Source of the DNA: Pseudomonadota bacterium
Lineage (GTDB): Bacteria > Pseudomonadota > Alphaproteobacteria > Acetobacterales > Acetobacteraceae
Reading direction: 5' to 3'
NCBI GenBank assembly: GCA_021805485.1
Contig: JAJZFF010000551.1
Span: forward strand, 1-6,271
DNA length: 6,271 nucleotides
The notes under the pieces were generated by a model that worked only from the letters and a program-made list of their open reading frames with translations, ran no database searches and was not told the origin of the DNA. Positions within the stretch are counted from its first letter, which is position 1; the number at the start of each line of letters is the position of its first letter. The position numbers and the translations under genes are program-made. This document shows, in pieces, positions 1 to 6,198 of the stretch.

Positions 1-626
1 GCGATCCGGTCCGCCATCGCGTTCGCCTCGCCCTGGTCGTGGGTGACGAGAACGGCGGTGTAGCCGCGCTCCTTGATGCGCGCCTTCACCCGGCCGCGCA
101 GCACGGCGCGCAACTGCGGCTCCAGCTGGCCCATCGGCTCGTCGAGCAGGTGCAGGTCGGCGCGGCGGATCAGCGCCCGGGCAAGCGAAGCGCGTTGCTG
201 CTGGCCGCCGGACAGCCCGTTTGGCTTGCGGCCGAGGATCGGGCCGATTTCGAGCAGGTCGGCCACCTCGCGCACTTCCTGTTCCACCGCCGCCTTGTCC
301 CGCCGTTCGCCGCGAAGGGCAAAGCCGATATTCTCGGCGATGGTCAGCGGCGGATAGAGCGCGTAGCCCTCGAACGCCATGGCCACGCCGCGGCGGGCGG
401 GGGGCAGCGTGTCGATCCGCCTGCCGGCCAGATTGATCGTGCCGTGGCTGACCGTTTCGAACCCGGCAACCATACGCAGCGTCGAGGTCTTGCCGCAGCC
501 GGATGAGCCGAGCAGCGCGATGATCTCGCCGTCCGCGATGTCGAGATTCATGGTGCGGACGGCGTGGACGGGATGGCGCGAACCCTCGCCGTAGATCTTG
601 TCGACGTTTTCGAGAACGAGACTCAT
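1..626 (-). CDS. MalK-type ABC transporter ATP-binding protein, second of a pair (3' end cut by window edge)
   Basis: This is a cytoplasmic nucleotide-binding subunit that would power the sugar/polyol importer encoded upstream. The visible 208 residues read from an ATG at 626 and contain Walker A GSSGCGKT (40-47), signature LSGGQ (138-142), Walker B LHLLD (158-162) followed by catalytic Glu163, and switch His196 in VTHD. The Q-loop position is Glu86 ([10 protein letters not shown]) where most family members have Gln, and the D-loop reads GQLEPQ where SxLDxx is usual. The window ends just after the H-switch, so the C-terminal TOBE/regulatory region expected in this family is not visible. The start is firm: the ATG overlaps the TGA of the preceding ATPase gene (ATGA) and follows a full AGGAGGTGA Shine-Dalgarno sequence six bases upstream. 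It differs clearly from its neighbour, so the two probably form a heterodimer. The ABC ATPase identity is near certain; the substrate is unknown. Confidence 0.95.
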   Translation of the reverse strand, partial: MSLVLENVDKIYGEGSRHPVHAVRTMNLDIADGEIIALLGSSGCGKTSTLRMVAGFETVSHGTINLAGRRIDTLPPARRGVAMAFEGYALYPPLTIAENIGFALRGERRDKAAVEQEVREVADLLEIGPILGRKPNGLSGGQQQRASLARALIRRADLHLLDEPMGQLEPQLRAVLRGRVKARIKERGYTAVLVTHDQGEANAMADRI

Positions 627-1711
627 GCGCTCACCTCCTCGGCGACCGGGGATGTCGCGACCGCGAGGCCGCTCGCCGCGTCGAACAGCGTGCCCGCCCC
701 GGGGGCGATGCCGACATGAAGTTCCGTCGCGGCGGGTGCGGCGGCCTCGCTCGCCACCAGTTCGGTGCCGTCCGCCAGGCGCAACAGGACGATCTGCCGC
801 TCGTTCATCGGCGTCACCGCGAGCACACGGGCCGGCACGCGGCCAGGGCTGCCGACGTCGTGCAGCGTGACCGCCTCGGGGCGGACTCCGAAAACCGGCT
901 CGGCCGGGGATGCCGCGGCAAAACCGAAAGCGAGACCCGCGACGTTCACCCGGCAGCCGCCGCCGGCAGCAACCCCGCGCGCGGGGATCAGGTTCATCGG
1001 CGGATCGCCGAACAGCCGCGCGACCGCGATCGTCGCCGGATTGTCATAGACCTCCGCCGCGGGCGCGCACTGCACGATTGTGCCATCGAGCAGCACGGCG
1101 ACGCGCTCGCCCATCGCCATCGCCTCGCGGAAATCCTGCGTCACATAAACCGAAGCCGTTTCGCGCGCGGCAAGCAGGCGCGGCAGCTCGATCCGCATCT
1201 CGTAGCGCAGCTTGGCATCGACGTTGCGGAGCGGATCATCGAACAGGATCAGCCGCGGCTCGCCGACCAGCGCGCGGGCCAGCGCCGTGCGCTGTTTCTG
1301 CCCGTTGGAAAGCGCGCGCGGCGCATGGTCGAGCACATGGCCGATGCGCAGCAATTCCGCCACCGCGTCGACGCGGCGCGCGATCTCCGCCGCATCGCGC
1401 TTCTGCGCCCGCAGCGGACTCGCGATGTTCTCGCGCGCCGACATGTGCGGATAGAGCGCGAAGTTCTGGAAGGCGACGCCGATATGCCGCGCTTCGGGTG
1501 CGGCATCGGAAACATCCCGCCCCTGCAGCAGCACACGGCCGCGCGCATTCGGCTCAAGCCCGGCGATCGCGCGGAGCATCACCGTCTTGCCGACGCCGGA
1601 CGGACCGAACAGAACGACCCGCTCGGACGGCGCGACATCGAGCGCGACATCGCGGAGCACCTCGTGCGTGCCGAACCGGACCGACAATCCTGAAACCGAG
1701 AGCGCGCTCAT
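623..1711 (-). CDS. MalK-type ABC transporter ATP-binding protein, first of a pair, with degenerate catalytic residues
   Basis: This is a 362-residue CUT1-type ATPase with an N-terminal nucleotide-binding domain (about 1-235) and a C-terminal TOBE-like domain carrying the usual FGVRPE motif (274-279). Its length is normal for MalK/UgpC proteins. Walker A GPSGVGKT (36-43) and Q-loop Gln82 are intact. Three positions are unusual: the signature is LSNGQ (134-138); Walker B LILFD (154-158) is followed by Asp159 instead of the catalytic Glu; and the switch motif is VTQD with Gln192 instead of His. ATP binding should be retained, but hydrolysis at its own Walker site is expected to be weak. It presumably pairs with the next, better-conserved ATPase, like the two-ATPase transporters known for glycerol in rhizobia (GlpS/GlpT). 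The ATG overlaps the TGA of the upstream permease by 4 nt, and its 3' end overlaps the next ATPase by 4 nt. Family is certain; the asymmetric mechanism is inferred. Confidence 0.95.
   Translation of the reverse strand: MSALSVSGLSVRFGTHEVLRDVALDVAPSERVVLFGPSGVGKTVMLRAIAGLEPNARGRVLLQGRDVSDAAPEARHIGVAFQNFALYPHMSARENIASPLRAQKRDAAEIARRVDAVAELLRIGHVLDHAPRALSNGQKQRTALARALVGEPRLILFDDPLRNVDAKLRYEMRIELPRLLAARETASVYVTQDFREAMAMGERVAVLLDGTIVQCAPAAEVYDNPATIAVARLFGDPPMNLIPARGVAAGGGCRVNVAGLAFGFAAASPAEPVFGVRPEAVTLHDVGSPGRVPARVLAVTPMNERQIVLLRLADGTELVASEAAAPAATELHVGIAPGAGTLFDAASGLAVATSPVAEEVSA
631..639 (-). promoter_or_regulatory. Consensus Shine-Dalgarno of the second ATPase gene
   Basis: On the minus strand the bases AGGAGGTGA match the 16S rRNA anti-Shine-Dalgarno over nine positions, with about six bases from GGAGGT to the ATG at 626. 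The site lies inside the last codons of the first ATPase gene. It is much stronger than the site before the first ATPase gene, which is only GAAGG almost touching its ATG. It fixes the start and suggests efficient re-initiation after the first ATPase. Confidence 0.8.
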
Positions 1712-2565
1712 CCCTTCACCGCCCCGAGGCTCAGCCCCTCGACCAGCCAGCGCTGCGCGTAAAGCGCGATCGCGAAGGTCGGAATGATCGACAGCACGAC
1801 AGCCGCCGCTATCTGACCGTATTGAATGCCCGACGCGGTGACGAAGGCGAGCGCCCCGACCGTGACCGGCTGCTTCGAGCCTGACGCCAGCACCAGCGCG
1901 AAGATGAAGTTGTTCCAGGCGAAGATGAAGGAGAGCAGGCCCGCCGCCGCGATGCCCGGCCCCGCCAGCGGGATCGCGATCTTCACGAAGCCTCGGAACC
2001 AGGAATGGCCGTCCACCCGGTAGGCATTCTCGATGTCCGGACTGACATCCTCGAAATAGCCGCGCACGATCCAGAGGATCAGCGGCAGGGTGATGAGCTG
2101 GTAGATCCAGATCAGCCCGGCATAGGTATTGTCGAGGCCGATCTGCTGGAACTCGAGCGAGAGCGGCAGAAGCACGAGCAGCGGCGGCGCGAATTTCAGC
2201 GAGAGCAGCGTGAAGGCCATGTCCTCCCCGAGGCGGAACTTGAAGCGCGCGAAGGCATAGGCGGCGGGAACGCCGAGGATGAGCGCGAGCACCACCGAAC
2301 AGGACGACAGCAGGAACGAGTTGAACAGGTTGTGCATGAAGGCGATGTTCAACTGGCCGACGGAGGTGCTGAGCCGGCCGGTGATCAGCGCGATGTAGTT
2401 CGAGAGCGTCGGGCTGAAGACCAGCTTCGGCGGCAGCGAGAGAATCTGCGAATTCGTCTGCAACGACATGACCGCGATCCAGAAGATCGGAAACATGAAG
2501 AACAGGACGATGAGCGTGAGAGCGGCGCCACGAAGCAGCCGCAGGGAGCGGTCATGCACCGGCAT
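1708..2565 (-). CDS. MalG-type ABC sugar/polyol transporter permease
   Basis: This 285-residue inner-membrane protein is one half of the translocation pore. Hydrophobic segments fit six membrane spans, at roughly 11-34, 77-105, 114-137, 147-168, 199-226 and 245-270. The cytoplasmic EAA loop that contacts the ATPase is present as ENAYRVDGHS, with G186 and the closing IPL (about 179-200); Asn replaces the first Ala. Downstream come the MalG-type WNNF segment (217-220) and a C-terminal GLSLGAVKG, both typical of the MalG side of CUT1 transporters. The chosen ATG follows a GGGAAAGGAACC stretch containing a Shine-Dalgarno-like AAGGA and overlaps the preceding permease by 14 nt. Its stop overlaps the first ATPase start (ATGA), so production of the subunits is probably coupled. 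The permease call is firm; the transported compound is unknown. Confidence 0.95.
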   Translation of the reverse strand: MPVHDRSLRLLRGAALTLIVLFFMFPIFWIAVMSLQTNSQILSLPPKLVFSPTLSNYIALITGRLSTSVGQLNIAFMHNLFNSFLLSSCSVVLALILGVPAAYAFARFKFRLGEDMAFTLLSLKFAPPLLVLLPLSLEFQQIGLDNTYAGLIWIYQLITLPLILWIVRGYFEDVSPDIENAYRVDGHSWFRGFVKIAIPLAGPGIAAAGLLSFIFAWNNFIFALVLASGSKQPVTVGALAFVTASGIQYGQIAAAVVLSIIPTFAIALYAQRWLVEGLSLGAVKG

Positions 2566-3478
2566 GGTTCCTTTCCCGCATCTTGTGCCATTGATTGACG
2601 AAGAGCTTGGAGAGCACGAAGGTAATGGCCCACAGCACCATCAGGATCGCAGCCGAACGGCCGACATTCGTGTTCTGGTAGAAATCGACATAGGCGCGCA
2701 CCTGGAACACCATCAGCGCATTGCCAGGCCCACCCTGCGTCATGCCGTAAACGATCGAGAATTCCTGGATGGCCGACAGCAGGCGGAAGAGCGTCGCCGT
2801 GATGATGTAGGGCATCAGCATCGGCAGCGTGATCCGGAAGAAGACGAAGCGCGCGGGCACGCCATCGAGCCGGGCGGCCTCGAAAGGCTGGGTCGGCAGC
2901 GAACGCAGCCCGGCGAGCAACAGGATCATGATGAACGGGGTGTTCACCCAGATGTCGATCAGCACGACGCTGAACATGGCCGTGCTCGGGTCGGAGGCCC
3001 AGCGGAAGCCGGTGAACCCAAGTCCGTTGACGATCCAGGCATAGACCCCGAAATTCGGATTGGTCATCAACTTCCAGATCAGCGAGGCGATGACCGGCGC
3101 CACCATCAGCGGCAGCAGCAGCGCGACCGAGATGATATTGTTGATGCGTGTGCGCTCGCGCAGCAGCATCGCGATTCCGAGGCCGAGCAGAAGTTCGAGA
3201 ATGACGCTGGCGCCCATGTAGATCATGGAAACCGCGATCGTGTGGAGAAAGTCGGAACTTGTGAAGAGATCTATGTAGTTGCCGATCCCCACGAAATGCC
3301 GGCCGGCCGGAAACGCCATGTTATAGGCTTCCAGGCTGTAATACGCCGCCGTGAAAAACGGGACGAGAATGCCGATGCAGACGAGCAGCGCCGGCAGGCT
3401 GAGCAGATAGGGCAGCACCGTGCCGCGCCGGGTGACGCGGGCAGGATGCGTTTGCCCATCAATGACGGTCTCGGACAT
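2552..3478 (-). CDS. MalF/UgpA-type ABC sugar/polyol transporter permease
   Basis: This 308-residue inner-membrane permease is the MalF-side partner of the next gene. It has a short charged cytoplasmic N-terminus and then about six hydrophobic spans, near 21-48, 80-107, 113-137, 167-191, 221-245 and 277-296. The EAA coupling loop is canonical: EAARLDGV at 200-207, ending in ITLP (216-219). The motif TQGGPGNAL (247-255) is the usual MalF/UgpA-type signature just after the fifth span. It lacks the long periplasmic loop of enteric MalF, as most short CUT1 permeases do. The ATG at 3478 has only a weak Shine-Dalgarno (GGAA about nine bases upstream) and follows a 73-nt gap containing a stem-loop. 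It may therefore be made at a lower level than the binding protein. Start placement is reasonable but less certain than for its neighbours. Confidence 0.95.
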   Translation of the reverse strand: MSETVIDGQTHPARVTRRGTVLPYLLSLPALLVCIGILVPFFTAAYYSLEAYNMAFPAGRHFVGIGNYIDLFTSSDFLHTIAVSMIYMGASVILELLLGLGIAMLLRERTRINNIISVALLLPLMVAPVIASLIWKLMTNPNFGVYAWIVNGLGFTGFRWASDPSTAMFSVVLIDIWVNTPFIMILLLAGLRSLPTQPFEAARLDGVPARFVFFRITLPMLMPYIITATLFRLLSAIQEFSIVYGMTQGGPGNALMVFQVRAYVDFYQNTNVGRSAAILMVLWAITFVLSKLFVNQWHKMRERNHAGA

Positions 3479-3508
3479 CGAGCTCTGTTCCGCTGGAGGA
3501 TAGGGAGT

Positions 3509-3544
3509 GGCGCGGCACGACGGGAGCCGTGATCATGCCGCGCC
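3509..3544 (-). promoter_or_regulatory. Intercistronic stem-loop between binding-protein and permease genes
   Basis: The perfect 9-bp inverted repeat GGCGCGGCA / TGCCGCGCC (3509-3517 with 3536-3544) encloses an 18-nt loop and starts eight bases after the binding-protein stop codon. No T-run follows on the minus strand, so it does not look like a simple intrinsic terminator. A shorter alternative pairing, CACG/CGTG (3516-3519 with 3528-3531), could form inside it. In ABC operons such a structure commonly shields the upstream message from 3' exonucleases or stops part of the transcripts, giving excess binding protein over membrane subunits. That role is inferred from position. Confidence 0.6.
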
Positions 3545-3551
3545 GGCGCCT

Positions 3552-4988
3552 TCAGATTCCGGCGCTCTTCATTTCGTGATCGATATGCGCGGCGAGCTTG
3601 TCGAGGCCCTCATCAACGCTGACCTCCTTGGCGACCATGCGCTGCAGCGCCGCCGCCCACTCGGTGGTGACATTGAAGAAGAGCGGCTGCGGGGTGAAGT
3701 AGATCTTGGCGTCGGGCAGCGATTTTTCGAATGCGCTGTAGAAGCCTGGATAATTCTTGTCGAGCCGCGCCTTGAAGGCGGGATCCTTCCAGGTGGTTTC
3801 ACGCACGGGATCGACAAGCTGCTTCTTGACGCCGCCAAAGATCCCGAAATTCTTGCCGCTCGCCCACTGGATGAAATACCAGGCGGCATCCTTCTGGTGC
3901 GAGAAGCTGCTCATCGCCAGCGACCATATCCAGACATTGGAGGTGGAGTGGTCCATCTTCGGATTCGGCACGAAGGGCGCGTAACCGATATGGCCGGATT
4001 CCTTGTTGCCGGGACCGTTCTCGAAGAAGCCGATGATATTGGCATCGTAGATCATGCCGCAGCGGCCGGCGCCGAGATCCTGCGCGACTTCGTACCACGT
4101 ATAGGTCGCCCAGTTCTTTGGACCGCATTTCTGGATCATCTCGACCCAGAGCTTGTTCATCTCCTTGCTCTGCGCGGAATTGACGACGGATTTCATGCCC
4201 TTCGCGGAAACGTCGAAATCCTTCGCGCCGTAATTGGTGTAGGCCGAGAGATAACCAGGATGGATCGTTGCCCAGGACCGGCTGCCACGCACGGAGACAC
4301 CGTAGGCGCCGCCGGCATCCTTGGTGATCTTCGTGCCGATCTCGATCATGTCCGGCAGGTTCTTCGGCGGCTCCAGCTTGAGCTTGTCGAAGATACGCTT
4401 GTTGTAGCTGATGTTGTAGAGCTCGAACCCGAGCGGTATCGCCCATTGCTTGGCGTTCTTGCTGCCCAGGGCCTCACCCGGCTTGCCGGACCACGCATCG
4501 GACTTGCGGAGATTTTCGATGATGCCGTTGAAGTCGTAATTCGGCGCGGTCTTCGACGAATCCTTGAGGTATTCGTTCATGTCGACAAGCCATCGCGCCG
4601 GGCCATATTGCCAGGTCTGGTAAGCGCCGGTCATCAGCACGTCGTAACGGTTCGAATGCGAGGAGAGTGCCGCCGTCACCTTGTCGAAATACACGTCTTC
4701 CGGAAAGATGTCGTACTCCACATCGATCCCGGTCATCGCCTTGAAATGCGCGAGGTCGGCGATCATCGCGTCGGCATAGGGATGCTTGTTGAGAAGCAGG
4801 CGCAGCTTCTTGCCCTTGTGAGCCTGCCAGTTGAAGTCCGCGGCCATCGCCTGCGTGACTGCCCCGCCCAGGGCGAAATTCACGGCAGCGGCACCGACGC
4901 CGAGCGCGCCCGCACGCCGCGCGAAATCGCGGCGAGAGATGTTGCCGTTCACGAAATCGGCGGCCAGATCCTTGATCTTGTCAGTCAT
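3552..4988 (-). CDS. Periplasmic solute-binding protein of the ABC importer, Tat-exported (family 1 extracellular solute-binding)
   Basis: This is the substrate-capturing subunit, 478 residues from the chosen start. The N-terminus carries a twin-arginine signal: S18-R19-R20-D-F, then a moderately hydrophobic Gly/Ala-rich stretch and a likely cleavage site around AMA (47-49), so it should be exported already folded. The mature part, about 429 residues, shows a typical family 1 beginning (KLRLLLNKHPYADAM near 61-75, TGIDVEYDIFPED near 86-98, RYDVLMTGAYQTWQYG near 114-129). It is rich in Trp/Tyr/Phe, as carbohydrate binders are. An in-frame ATG exists four codons earlier (5000), but ATG 4988 is preferred: it follows GGGAGGA closely and overlaps the regulator stop as ATGA. 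It is the first transport gene, followed by a stem-loop and the permeases. Ligand class is inferred as sugar or polyol; the exact ligand cannot be told. Confidence 0.93.
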   Translation of the reverse strand: MTDKIKDLAADFVNGNISRRDFARRAGALGVGAAAVNFALGGAVTQAMAADFNWQAHKGKKLRLLLNKHPYADAMIADLAHFKAMTGIDVEYDIFPEDVYFDKVTAALSSHSNRYDVLMTGAYQTWQYGPARWLVDMNEYLKDSSKTAPNYDFNGIIENLRKSDAWSGKPGEALGSKNAKQWAIPLGFELYNISYNKRIFDKLKLEPPKNLPDMIEIGTKITKDAGGAYGVSVRGSRSWATIHPGYLSAYTNYGAKDFDVSAKGMKSVVNSAQSKEMNKLWVEMIQKCGPKNWATYTWYEVAQDLGAGRCGMIYDANIIGFFENGPGNKESGHIGYAPFVPNPKMDHSTSNVWIWSLAMSSFSHQKDAAWYFIQWASGKNFGIFGGVKKQLVDPVRETTWKDPAFKARLDKNYPGFYSAFEKSLPDAKIYFTPQPLFFNVTTEWAAALQRMVAKEVSVDEGLDKLAAHIDHEMKSAGI

Positions 4989-5995
4989 TGGTCCTCCCAT
5001 TCTCTGGTCTGGTCCTCGGAGGTGTCCGGCGACGATATGTCGTCGGCAAGCGCCGAGGCAGTTTCTTCATCGGTAATGAATGCCGTAACGATGCCGCTCT
5101 TCAGTGCGGCATCGATCGCGCGGCGCTTGGCAGTTCCACCCGCCATCGCGATCACTTCGCGGCCGCGCATCACCTCGGGATCGATGGCGATGACACGGTC
5201 CTGCAATTCGGTTTCGACGCGCTGGCCCGCAGCATCGAAAAAGGTGCCGAGTAGTTCGGCCACGGCGCCATCCCGCCGCGCAGCGGCGAATTCAGCTTCG
5301 AGCACCATGCCGCTCATCCCGAGAAAGGCCGATGGCTTGACCTCGCCGATGCCCAGCAGAAACAGCCCCGCATCCGCCGCGAGACGGAACGCGTCGGCGA
5401 CGCCGCGCTGACGAAACAGCACGGCGCGGTCCTCAGGCGTATTGGCATAGAACGGAACGGGCGGCAGATAGGCGGCAGCGCCTGTCTTCTGTGCAAGGGC
5501 ATGAACCACGTCGAACGGGTTGGTGCCGACGCGGCGCGGCACATCACCGAGCACGGAGACCACGGTCAGTTCGGGAAACGGCACGGCTTCGAGATGATCG
5601 ACCGCCGCGGCAACCGTTCGTCCGTGGCCAACACCGAATACGGTGTGGCGGCGGGTTTCGAATACTTCGGCGAGATAGTCGGCGCCGGCACGCCCGAGTG
5701 CGGAAAAAAGCCCCTCGGGGTCGGGCGGCGTCGGCACGACCCGGCAGAAATCGAGCCCGTAGCGTTCGGTAAGCCGCCGCTCGAGCGTCACACAGGACGC
5801 AACCGCACCGCCGATCGAGATACGGACAATGCCGCTCGCCATCGCCCGCGCGATCAATCGCTGGACGCGCGTCTGCGGCATACCCAGCGCGGCACCGATT
5901 TCCGACTGGGTCATCGAGCACTCGTAGTAGAGCCACGCCACCCTTGTGGCGAGTTCCATATCGTCGTTGCCCAATCGTCGGCTGGACCGTGCCAC
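4985..5995 (-). CDS. SorC-family (DeoR/CggR-like) sugar-responsive transcriptional regulator
   Basis: This 336-residue regulator has an N-terminal helix-turn-helix (TQSEIGAALGMPQTRVQRLI, about 29-48) and a C-terminal SorC sugar-binding domain (about 65-317). Recognisable pieces of that domain are FGVGHGRT (120-127), SVLGD (147-151), LGIGEV (214-219) and the closing AGGTAKRRAIDAAL with ITDEETASAL (285-316). The family binds phosphorylated sugars and acts as oligomeric repressors or activators. A longer reading from an ATG at 6109 adds 38 residues through the AT-rich control region. The GTG at 5995 is preferred because AGGAGAGGAA lies just upstream and the helix-turn-helix then sits at the usual distance; an internal ATG at 5957-5959 is a weaker alternative. 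It is the first gene of the transporter operon and overlaps the binding-protein start by 4 nt. An acidic tail (318-336) follows the conserved domain. It probably controls itself, the transporter and the divergent kinase. Confidence 0.92.
   Translation of the reverse strand: MARSSRRLGNDDMELATRVAWLYYECSMTQSEIGAALGMPQTRVQRLIARAMASGIVRISIGGAVASCVTLERRLTERYGLDFCRVVPTPPDPEGLFSALGRAGADYLAEVFETRRHTVFGVGHGRTVAAAVDHLEAVPFPELTVVSVLGDVPRRVGTNPFDVVHALAQKTGAAAYLPPVPFYANTPEDRAVLFRQRGVADAFRLAADAGLFLLGIGEVKPSAFLGMSGMVLEAEFAAARRDGAVAELLGTFFDAAGQRVETELQDRVIAIDPEVMRGREVIAMAGGTAKRRAIDAALKSGIVTAFITDEETASALADDISSPDTSEDQTREWEDQ
4992..4998 (-). promoter_or_regulatory. Shine-Dalgarno that sets the binding-protein start at 4988
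   Basis: Minus-strand GGGAGGA lies three bases before the ATG at 4988 (four from GGAGG) and is encoded by the last codons of the regulator gene. It overlaps the alternative ATG at 5000, which has only a poor AGAG-like site of its own. Together with the ATGA overlap this supports the shorter protein. Confidence 0.7.
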
Positions 5996-6000
5996 CGCGC

Positions 6001-6010
6001 TTCCTCTCCT
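6001..6010 (-). promoter_or_regulatory. Shine-Dalgarno that sets the regulator start at GTG 5995
   Basis: Minus-strand AGGAGAGGAA precedes the GTG at 5995. The AGGAG part is 10 nt away and GAGGAA is 5 nt away. No comparable site precedes the in-frame ATG at 6109, which would also place coding sequence across the likely promoter. Confidence 0.7.
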
Positions 6011-6033
6011 GAATAATTTTGTATCGACACGGA

Positions 6034-6042
6034 GAAATATTC
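6034..6042. promoter_or_regulatory. Operator-like site GAAATATTC on the transporter side
   Basis: The nonamer GAAATATTC occurs here and again at 6137-6145 on the kinase side of the same intergenic region. It overlaps the predicted -10 of the leftward promoter. Its centre is 103 bp from the centre of the second copy, close to a whole number of helical turns. That spacing would suit a tetrameric SorC-type protein bridging two sites. A further partial match, TGAATAATTTT, begins at 6010 in the regulator leader. Binding is inferred only. Confidence 0.45.
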
Positions 6043-6061
6043 GGTTTACAGACGTTGTCAA
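6034..6061 (-). promoter_or_regulatory. Probable promoter of the regulator-transporter operon
   Basis: On the minus strand a perfect -35 hexamer TTGACA (6061-6056) is followed after 16 nt by TATTTC (6039-6034), a moderate -10 candidate. Transcription would start near 6027, leaving a leader of about 30 nt before the GTG at 5995. The -10 candidate lies inside the operator-like GAAATATTC, which fits repression by the adjacent regulator. The -35 is convincing; the exact -10 is less so. Confidence 0.55.
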
Positions 6062-6068
6062 CGGAAAT

Positions 6069-6085
6069 CGTCGCTGCGACGCAGC
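6069..6085. repeat. Two overlapping 13-bp palindromes in the divergent control region
   Basis: CGTCGC-T-GCGACG (6069-6081) and GCTGCG-A-CGCAGC (6073-6085) are each perfect inverted repeats with six-base arms, and they share nine bases. They form a GC-rich island between the two predicted promoters, in otherwise AT-rich DNA and with a different base pattern from the TGAA/TTCA repeats. They could be a site for a second regulator or alternate small hairpins; no function can be assigned. Confidence 0.4.
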
Positions 6086-6091
6086 AAGAAA

Positions 6092-6120
6092 TTGTGTATA
6101 CGCGTGCAATGCCGGATATA
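6092..6120 (+). promoter_or_regulatory. Candidate promoter of the divergent kinase gene
   Basis: TTGTGT (6092-6097) and GATATA (6115-6120) are 17 nt apart, with TATATC at 6117-6122 as an alternative -10. Matches to consensus are partial. If correct, transcription starts near 6127, just before the tandem inverted repeats at 6136-6161, where a bound repressor would block elongation or clearance. The call rests on spacing and AT content only. Confidence 0.35.
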
Positions 6121-6135
6121 TCCTGAGAAAAATGC

Positions 6136-6161
6136 TGAAATATTCAATGTTGAATATTCAA
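6136..6161. promoter_or_regulatory. Tandem TGAA/TTCA inverted repeats, likely SorC-regulator operator on the kinase side
   Basis: Three overlapping symmetries are visible. TGAA-ATA-TTCA spans 6136-6146. TTGAATATTCAA (6150-6161) is a perfect 12-bp palindrome. Across both, AATATTCAA-TG-TTGAATATT (6139-6158) is a 9-bp-arm inverted repeat. ATATTCAA also recurs as a direct repeat with a 14-bp period (6140 and 6154). Clustered palindromes and half-site repeats of this kind are known for SorC/DeoR-type operators, and the cognate regulator is encoded next door. The block lies 38-63 bp before the kinase ATG. Confidence 0.6.
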
Positions 6162-6198
6162 AATGACAATTAGGCAGAGATTCGGAGGGAACGGCAAA

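Noticed and set aside
1725..1741. Small inverted repeat CGAGG/CCTCG with a 7-nt spacer near the start of the first ATPase gene.
   Set aside because: The stem is only five pairs and lies in GC-rich coding DNA, where such repeats arise by chance; no terminator features are present.
716..1884. Long plus-strand frames (about 325 codons each) opposite the first ATPase gene.
   Set aside because: Their Arg/Ala/Pro/His-rich composition is typical of antisense shadows, and the ATPase on the other strand is unambiguous.
2005..3532. Plus-strand frames rich in Asp, Glu, Arg, Gln and His opposite the permeases.
   Set aside because: This composition is what antisense reading of membrane-protein codons gives; there are no domains or credible ribosome-binding sites.
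3509..3551. An intrinsic terminator after the binding-protein gene.
   Set aside because: The stem is good, but no T-run follows on the minus strand and the permeases clearly belong to the same operon, so it is listed as a stem-loop.
3799..4446. A minus-strand 215-codon frame inside the binding-protein gene in another frame.
   Set aside because: It is an Arg-rich frame-shifted shadow of the binding-protein gene, which is intact from start to stop.
3507..5411. A 634-codon plus-strand open frame lying antisense to the binding-protein and regulator genes.
   Set aside because: It has no recognisable domain, mirrors the minus-strand genes, and is explained by high GC content, which removes stop codons from opposite frames. 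The minus-strand proteins show clear family motifs.
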